A stretch of DNA of 38,817 bases from Candidatus Fermentibacter sp. GTDB taxonomy: Bacteria > Fermentibacterota > Fermentibacteria > Fermentibacterales > Fermentibacteraceae. The position numbers and the translations under genes are program-made. The stretch is taken from positions 1 to 38,817 of the forward strand of contig JAUCPW010000062.1 of NCBI GenBank assembly GCA_030373045.1, written 5' to 3'. The notes below the pieces were generated by a model that had not been told where the DNA came from, made no database searches, and saw nothing but the letters and a program-made list of their open reading frames with translations. Positions 34,161-38,817 of the stretch are shown here, one piece after another. Every line of letters begins with the position of its first letter. Position 1 is the stretch's first letter.

Positions 34161-36164
34161 TTGAAACGAGCGATGGTTCTGGCAGCGGTGATCCTGCTGG
34201 TGTCAGCCCAGGTGGCGGTTGCAATGCCATCCTTGATGGGCTTCCGCGGCATCAACAGGATCGTCGACGCACGCCCCGTCGGAGAGGGCGAGATCATGTT
34301 CGGGCTGATGGGCCGCTACTGGGCCAGCACGAACGAGATCGACGGCATGCCGTTCCACTCCTTCGGCCCGGTCTATCATGACACGCTCGACATTTCCGAC
34401 ACCGAGCACTACGGCGACGGCTACTTCGTGGTCGGATACGGCCTGACCGACTTCATGGAACTCGGAGCCAGGCTTTCCTACATCGTCAACCAGTACGAGA
34501 GGGACATGACCCAGCCCCGCGGGTTCCTCACGGGCCGCTGGGACGGAGCCGACGGCCTGGGCGACGCGATGGTCGGGCTCAAGCTGGGCTTCACCCCGAC
34601 GCCCTCGAACCACGTGATGTGGCTCGGCCTGCAGAACTGGTGGAGCTTCGCCCCCTCGACCAACAAGACCACGATGTCCGAGGACTACTGCGGACTGTGG
34701 TTCGATGACATGCCGATGTACGACACCCGCAGGCCCACGCTCTCCACGGGCCACACGTCGTTCGGCGTGGGGGGCCTGGTGTCCTTCGACATGGCCGAGA
34801 TCTGGGCCAGCAGCCCCATCAGGCTCCACATGAACGCCGGCTGGGCACACTACAAGCAGTCCTTCGACATGATCGACTTCAGGGTCGACATGGACTCCAC
34901 CGGCTACACCTTCTCGGACTCCACGTCCGTGCATCTGAACGTCGAGGACAACGTCCTCCAGGCCGGCGCGGGCATCGAGTTCCCGACCAGGTTCGCTGTC
35001 CTGTTCGTCGAGTACTCGCTGCAGGAGTGCCTCGACAGGGAGGGCCAGAACAGCACGGCCTACCTGACTCCCGGCATCCGCTTCATAACGACGAGCGGAG
35101 CGTTCCTCGACGTCACGTTCGACCTCGGCATGACCGACTTCGACCGCAACCTCAGCGATCTCGGCCATGACCTCTACCAGAGCGGCCCCGTGACCGACGA
35201 GCAGCGCGAGGAGCTCACTCCCCTGCCGTTCGGCTCGGCCAACGACTGGGGCATCGGCTTCGACCTGGCCTTCTCCAGCGACCTCATCCGCGAGTCCACG
35301 CCTCCCACGGAGGGCAGGATCTCCGGCATGGTCACCAGCTCGGTCGACGGCTCGGCCCTTCCCGCCGAGATCACCTTCCCCGGCTCCACCGTCGCGATGG
35401 TGGCGACCGATCCTGCGACCGGCTTCTACACCGTCATGGTCCCGGGCGGCAGCACGGCGATGTCCGTCACCGCGCCCGGCTACATGCCCGGCTCCGCCAC
35501 GGTCATCATCGAAGCCGGCCAGTCCGTGGTGAAGGACTTCGCCCTCATCCCGACGCCCGCCGGCGGCATCGTCACCGGCACCCTGACGTCCAGCGAGGAC
35601 GGGTCCCCGCTCATGGGTACGGTGTCCATCACCGACGGCCCCGCGCCGATCTCCGTCACCTCCGGTCCCGACGGCGTGTACCAGATGGAAGTCCCGGCCG
35701 GTACCTGGACCCTCAAGGGCGAGGCGGCCGACTTCCTGCCCAGGTCCCAGCCGGTGGTGGTTCCCGCCGACCAGACCGTCGTCGTGAACCTCGAGCTCAG
35801 GCCGGCCCTGGTCCAGGGCCAGGTCCTCAGCTTCAACAACATCTACTTCGACTCCGGAAGCGCGACCCTGAAGCCCGAGTCCTACGCGGTCCTCGACGGA
35901 GTGGTCGAGACCCTGCTCGAGAACTCAGAGGCCACCGTCCGCATCGCCGGGCATACCGACTCCGACGGCAGCGAGGCCTACAACCAGACACTCAGCGAGC
36001 AGAGGGCCGAAGCCGTGTTCACCTACCTGGTCAACCACGGAGTGGCGGCCAGGCGGCTCTCCACGATCGGCTACGGCGAGTCCTCGCCGGTCGTCCCGAA
36101 CACCTCCGCTGCCAACAAGGCCCAGAACAGGAGAATCGAGTTCACGGTCCTCTCCGTGAACTGA
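34161..36164 (+). CDS. Outer-membrane barrel / regulatory-domain / OmpA-domain protein, copy 1
   Basis: A 667-aa protein: signal peptide (about 1-22), an N-terminal part with barrel-like strands (about 24-375), two carboxypeptidase-regulatory-like beta domains (about 384-548, with GYMPGSATVIIEAG and GVYQMEVPAGTWTLKGEA) and a C-terminal OmpA domain (about 552-667). The OmpA domain keeps NIYFDSGSATL, GHTDSDGS and NRRIEF, so it should bind peptidoglycan and link the outer membrane to the wall. The start is TTG at 34161, with AGGAGG at a 6-nt spacing; an ATG at 34173 would leave a shortened signal peptide. The paralogue follows 57 nt downstream. Confidence 0.85.
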   Translation: MKRAMVLAAVILLVSAQVAVAMPSLMGFRGINRIVDARPVGEGEIMFGLMGRYWASTNEIDGMPFHSFGPVYHDTLDISDTEHYGDGYFVVGYGLTDFMELGARLSYIVNQYERDMTQPRGFLTGRWDGADGLGDAMVGLKLGFTPTPSNHVMWLGLQNWWSFAPSTNKTTMSEDYCGLWFDDMPMYDTRRPTLSTGHTSFGVGGLVSFDMAEIWASSPIRLHMNAGWAHYKQSFDMIDFRVDMDSTGYTFSDSTSVHLNVEDNVLQAGAGIEFPTRFAVLFVEYSLQECLDREGQNSTAYLTPGIRFITTSGAFLDVTFDLGMTDFDRNLSDLGHDLYQSGPVTDEQREELTPLPFGSANDWGIGFDLAFSSDLIRESTPPTEGRISGMVTSSVDGSALPAEITFPGSTVAMVATDPATGFYTVMVPGGSTAMSVTAPGYMPGSATVIIEAGQSVVKDFALIPTPAGGIVTGTLTSSEDGSPLMGTVSITDGPAPISVTSGPDGVYQMEVPAGTWTLKGEAADFLPRSQPVVVPADQTVVVNLELRPALVQGQVLSFNNIYFDSGSATLKPESYAVLDGVVETLLENSEATVRIAGHTDSDGSEAYNQTLSEQRAEAVFTYLVNHGVAARRLSTIGYGESSPVVPNTSAANKAQNRRIEFTVLSVN

Positions 36165-36181
36165 GAACGTCACGTTCCAGC

Positions 36182-36205
36182 GGGGCGGCCCACCCGGGCC
36201 GCCCC
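36182..36205 (+). terminator. Hairpin between the two OmpA-like genes
   Basis: A perfect 10-bp stem GGGGCGGCCC/GGGCCGCCCC (36182-36191 with 36196-36205), loop ACCC, followed only by TGCTCTT. Without a real T-run it probably attenuates transcription, or protects the 3' end of the first message, rather than fully terminating. Confidence 0.5.
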
Positions 36206-36221
36206 TGCTCTTGGCGGGTAG

Positions 36222-38120
36222 ATGAAGTCAACCAGATCCAGCGCGTTCATGGCACTGGCAGCACTGTGCCTGGCAGCATCGGCACCGGCATGGGCGGTTC
36301 CCGGCCTCTTCGGACTCCGGGGGCTGCCTTCGACAATCGATGCCCGCGCCACCGCCGCGGGCACGGGTTCGGCTTCCACCTGGCTCCTGTACCAGTCGGC
36401 GGGGGTCTCCGACACGCTCCAGTTCTCCCCTCCCCTGGTGCCGAGCGTCGACACGCTGCTCGCCGTCGAGGACACCGAGCACTATCTGGATGCGAGCATC
36501 CAGATCGGCTACGGCATCACCGACAGGATCGAGGCGGCGGTCATCATCAACTCCCAGCTCTCGGGCTTCGAGTACGACCAGGTCTTCCCCAGGGGTGAAC
36601 ATGTCGGTTTCTCCGACATCGCCTGGGGGTTCTCGGAGGCGGTCGTCTCGGGGAAGTACTCGTATCCCGTCCGCGAGGACATGACCGCCGCAGGGATCGT
36701 ACACGTCAGCGTGCCTTTCGGGGAGGCCTTCCCCGACACCTGCGCCGACTATGACGGCTACTGGAACGAGTACGATCTGATGACGCAGGTCAGAAGGCCC
36801 TATATAGGTACGGGCGGGATCTGCTACAGCCTCACGGGAGCCTTCACCGCGGAGTCCAGGTACGTCACCGGCCATGCGAATGCGGGAGTGACGATGTGGT
36901 CGCAGAAGACCACGGTCGATGACGAGGAGATCACCCAGTCCGACATGTCGATCGACTTCTCGATCGGGGGCGAGGCTCCCACTCCTCTGGCAGTCTTCTT
37001 CCTGAGCGTCTCCGGGAGGATGTTCCCGGGGCGCTCGTCCGACCCCGGGTACTCCATGCCCATGTGGGCCGACCTCGGCATGAGGATCACCGAGAGCTCC
37101 TCCGGCGCCTGGATGGACCTGATGGGCAGGATGGGCTTCTCCAGCTACGACAGGGACGAGGCCTCGCAGGACACGGTCAACGCGATGCCCATCCCGCAGG
37201 GCCTGCCGGGAGACTTCGGCGTGATGCTCTGCCTCGGATACGATCTGGCACTCATCGAGACCGGCGGCGGATCGGGAACCATCACCGGCACGGTGCGCGA
37301 CGCCTCCACCGGCGATCCGCTCTCCGCCACCGTGTCCTTCCCCGGAGTCACGGCCTCCCCGGTGCAGTCCGATCCGGCCACGGGAGCGTACACGGCGGTA
37401 GTCCCTGCGGGTGACGTCCCCGTCGTGGCCGAGGCCGCGGGCTTCACGAGCGGACAGGCTTCGGTACGGGTAGAGCGCGACGGCACGGCATCGGCGGACT
37501 TCGACCTCGCACCCGCCGAGGCTGCCCAGTCGACCGGCACCGTCACGGGGGTGGTGACCGACGAAGCCACGAGGGCCGCCATTTCCGCGACCGTGACCGA
37601 GACTTCCTCCGGCACTGCGGCTACCGCCGGACCGGACGGCACGTTCACCCTCACGGCCCCCTCCGGTTCGCGGGTGGTCAAGGCCGAGGCACCCGGGTAC
37701 ATAGCCGAGACCCAGACCGTGATCGTGCCCGAGAACGGCGCAGTGTCCGCCTCCTTCGCTCTCGGCAAGGCTCTCGAGAGCGGCCAGGTGCTCACATTCG
37801 CCAACATCTACTTCGATTCCGGAAGCGCCACGCTGAAGGCCGAATCCTATCCCGTCCTGAACGAGATAGCCGAGCTGCTCATCGCCAACCAGGGCGTCAG
37901 CGTGCAGGTCTGCGGCCACACCGACTCCGACGGCAGCGAATCCCTGAACCAGTCCCTGAGCGAGCGCAGGGCCGCTTCCGTGAAGACATACCTCGTCAGC
38001 CGCGGGGTGGGGGCTTCCTACCTCAGCACGATCGGATACGGAGAGAGCAGCCCTGTGGCGCCGAACACGACTCCCGAGGGCAAGGCGCAGAACAGGAGGA
38101 TCGAGTTCAGGGTCCTGTAG
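36222..38120 (+). CDS. Outer-membrane barrel / regulatory-domain / OmpA-domain protein, copy 2
   Basis: A 632-aa paralogue of the preceding gene with the same order: signal peptide (about 1-25), barrel-like part (about 26-345), two regulatory-like beta domains (about 352-515) and an OmpA domain (about 520-632, NIYFDSGSATL, GHTDSDGS, NRRIEF). VPGLFGLRGLPSTIDAR after the signal matches MPSLMGFRGINRIVDAR of copy 1. The OmpA ends are much more alike than the barrels, indicating an old tandem duplication with a diverged surface part. ATG at 36222 has only a weak GGCGGG site, so expression may depend on copy 1. Confidence 0.85.
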   Translation: MKSTRSSAFMALAALCLAASAPAWAVPGLFGLRGLPSTIDARATAAGTGSASTWLLYQSAGVSDTLQFSPPLVPSVDTLLAVEDTEHYLDASIQIGYGITDRIEAAVIINSQLSGFEYDQVFPRGEHVGFSDIAWGFSEAVVSGKYSYPVREDMTAAGIVHVSVPFGEAFPDTCADYDGYWNEYDLMTQVRRPYIGTGGICYSLTGAFTAESRYVTGHANAGVTMWSQKTTVDDEEITQSDMSIDFSIGGEAPTPLAVFFLSVSGRMFPGRSSDPGYSMPMWADLGMRITESSSGAWMDLMGRMGFSSYDRDEASQDTVNAMPIPQGLPGDFGVMLCLGYDLALIETGGGSGTITGTVRDASTGDPLSATVSFPGVTASPVQSDPATGAYTAVVPAGDVPVVAEAAGFTSGQASVRVERDGTASADFDLAPAEAAQSTGTVTGVVTDEATRAAISATVTETSSGTAATAGPDGTFTLTAPSGSRVVKAEAPGYIAETQTVIVPENGAVSASFALGKALESGQVLTFANIYFDSGSATLKAESYPVLNEIAELLIANQGVSVQVCGHTDSDGSESLNQSLSERRAASVKTYLVSRGVGASYLSTIGYGESSPVAPNTTPEGKAQNRRIEFRVL

Positions 38121-38165
38121 CGGCCTGAACCCGGATCTGAACAGCGGTACGTGCATTCGATCCCA

Positions 38166-38196
38166 GAGAGGCCCGGGCTTCCGTCCCGGGCCTCTC
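38166..38196. terminator. Long hairpin between convergent genes
   Basis: A perfect 12-bp stem GAGAGGCCCGGG/CCCGGGCCTCTC (38166-38177 with 38185-38196), loop of seven. It lies between the OmpA-like gene and the Nudix gene. Neither side has a T-run, so it is a weak or Rho-assisted bidirectional terminator. Confidence 0.55.
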
Positions 38197-38205
38197 CGCA
38201 TCGCG

Positions 38206-38655
38206 CTATTCCTCTACTGACGGTTTCGCGCCCGTCACCCTCCACTCGAAGAACTGCCTCAGGATCCCGGCATGGTCGAACGCCATCGAGCCGTACGGGA
38301 TCTCGTCCGGCCCGAACGCACGGGCCTGCTTCGCGTCGTCGGCTCCGAGCGGCTCGCCTGCGGCGCGGCAGTGATACACGGCCGTGACCGTGTCCCCCCT
38401 GGGATCTCTCCAGGGGCGCGAATAGACGTGAAAGAGAGAGAGCACCTCCACATCGAGCGAGGTCTCCTCCAGTGCCTCCCTGCGCACGGCCCGGGCAAGG
38501 CTCTCGCCAGGGTCGACGAATCCCCCCGGAAGTGCCCAGCCTTCCGGGAAGAACCTCCGTTCGACAAGGACTATCCGGTCTCCCGGGAGCTCGATGATTG
38601 CGTCGACGGTGACTTCCGGCGTAACGGGTCTCATGCCCCACCTGTCCTTCGGCAT
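38206..38655 (-). CDS. Nudix hydrolase
   Basis: A 149-aa pyrophosphohydrolase of nucleoside-diphosphate-type substrates. The Nudix box is complete: GGFVDPGESLARAVRREALEE followed by TSL, with the metal-binding REALEE. The chain (VTVDAIIEL..., FPEGWALPGGFVD) resembles small ADP-ribose or nucleotide pyrophosphatases, but the substrate cannot be read from sequence. The start is taken as ATG at 38655; ATG at 38634 (RPVTPEVTV) is equally plausible, and neither has a strong ribosome-binding site. The open frame runs on into adapter sequence, which is artefact. Confidence 0.83.
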   Translation of the reverse strand: MPKDRWGMRPVTPEVTVDAIIELPGDRIVLVERRFFPEGWALPGGFVDPGESLARAVRREALEETSLDVEVLSLFHVYSRPWRDPRGDTVTAVYHCRAAGEPLGADDAKQARAFGPDEIPYGSMAFDHAGILRQFFEWRVTGAKPSVEE

Positions 38656-38742
38656 CCGTTTGGATCTCTTGTGGCGGACCGCGAAACCACCATGACTTCC
38701 TGCGTCTCGGGTCTCATCGCTCCTCCTGCCTTCCGGATGAGT

Positions 38743-38771
38743 ACGATATCCAGCGGAGTGCGGCAGGACAA
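38743..38771 (-). promoter_or_regulatory. Candidate Nudix gene promoter
   Basis: On the minus strand TTGTCC (38771-38766), a 17-nt spacer and TATCGT (38748-38743), four of six matches in each box. The expected start is near 38736, about 80 nt before the coding region. Confidence 0.4.
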
Positions 38772-38793
38772 ATGCGGGGGGCGGGCCCGGAGG

Positions 38794-38817
38794 CTGTCTC
38801 TTATACACATCTGACGC
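38794..38817. other. Sequencing adapter (Nextera read-1 side)
   Basis: The last 24 bases begin CTGTCTCTTATACACATCT, the reverse complement of the transposon mosaic end, followed by GACGC of the read-1 adapter. They are not genomic. Confidence 0.97.

Noticed and set aside
38656-38808. N-terminal extension of the Nudix protein starting MYKRQ
   Set aside because: The first residues are translated adapter; the Nudix domain needs only the part from 38655 or 38634.

Overview
The window looks like one complete assembly contig from a GC-rich, diderm bacterium. Nextera-type sequencing adapter remains at both ends (1-67 and 38794-38817), so those bases are not genomic. The genes indicate an outer membrane (two OmpA-domain proteins, PorV/FadL-like barrels, several lipoproteins) and bacterial housekeeping functions. 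Arginine is very often AGG, and GTG and TTG starts are common. A type-2 (archaeal-like) valyl-tRNA synthetase, PorV-like barrels, a 6-bladed propeller lipoprotein and Cys-Pro ribbon proteins suggest an uncultivated lineage near the FCB group (Fermentibacterota- or Eisenbacteria-like). That placement is a guess; the contig has no rRNA or tRNA gene to settle it.

Layout. (1) 120-1610, minus: RecJ-like DHH nuclease. It is divergent from 1707-4243, plus: a PorV-like barrel fused to a ComEA-type DNA-binding tail, then a second probable barrel. (2) 4316-7118, plus: a promoter containing a perfect palindrome, an AbrB-fold regulator, and a complete NitT/TauT/Ssu-type ABC importer. (3) 16758-7115, minus: a long chain phoH - pgpH-like 7TM-HD - ybeY - corC-like - recO - glyQS - valS (type 2) - dCMP deaminase. 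(4) 17791-16832, minus: a small coiled-coil lipoprotein and a two-LysM protein, with their own promoter and terminator. (5) 19872-17900, minus: a GAF/degenerate-GGDEF membrane protein and a VanZ-like protein. (6) 19873-20935: about 1.06 kb without a gene, largely filled by an array of small hairpins at about 30-nt spacing in two related modules. (7) 20936-29041, plus: rho - rpmE - DUF1385 - prfA - prmC - ispG - glnA - propeller lipoprotein, ending in a hairpin terminator. (8) 34064-29117, minus: acylphosphatase - outer-membrane barrel - Cys-Pro ribbon protein - RNase D - PPC-repeat lipoprotein. (9) 34161-38120, plus: two paralogous barrel / regulatory-domain / OmpA proteins. (10) 38655-38206, minus: a Nudix hydrolase.

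Genes within an operon are commonly joined by 4-nt NTGA stop/start overlaps, so translational coupling looks like the rule. Two operon-first genes (1707 and 19872) have a TA-box exactly 6 nt before a GTG codon and no ribosome-binding site, which suggests leaderless mRNAs.

Most likely novelty. The hairpin array between the GGDEF gene and rho shows compensatory base changes between its own repeat units and GNRA-type loops on the plus strand. I do not recognise it as any known RNA or repeat family. The second candidate is the PorV-ComEA fusion next to another barrel, which may be an outer-membrane DNA-handling device.
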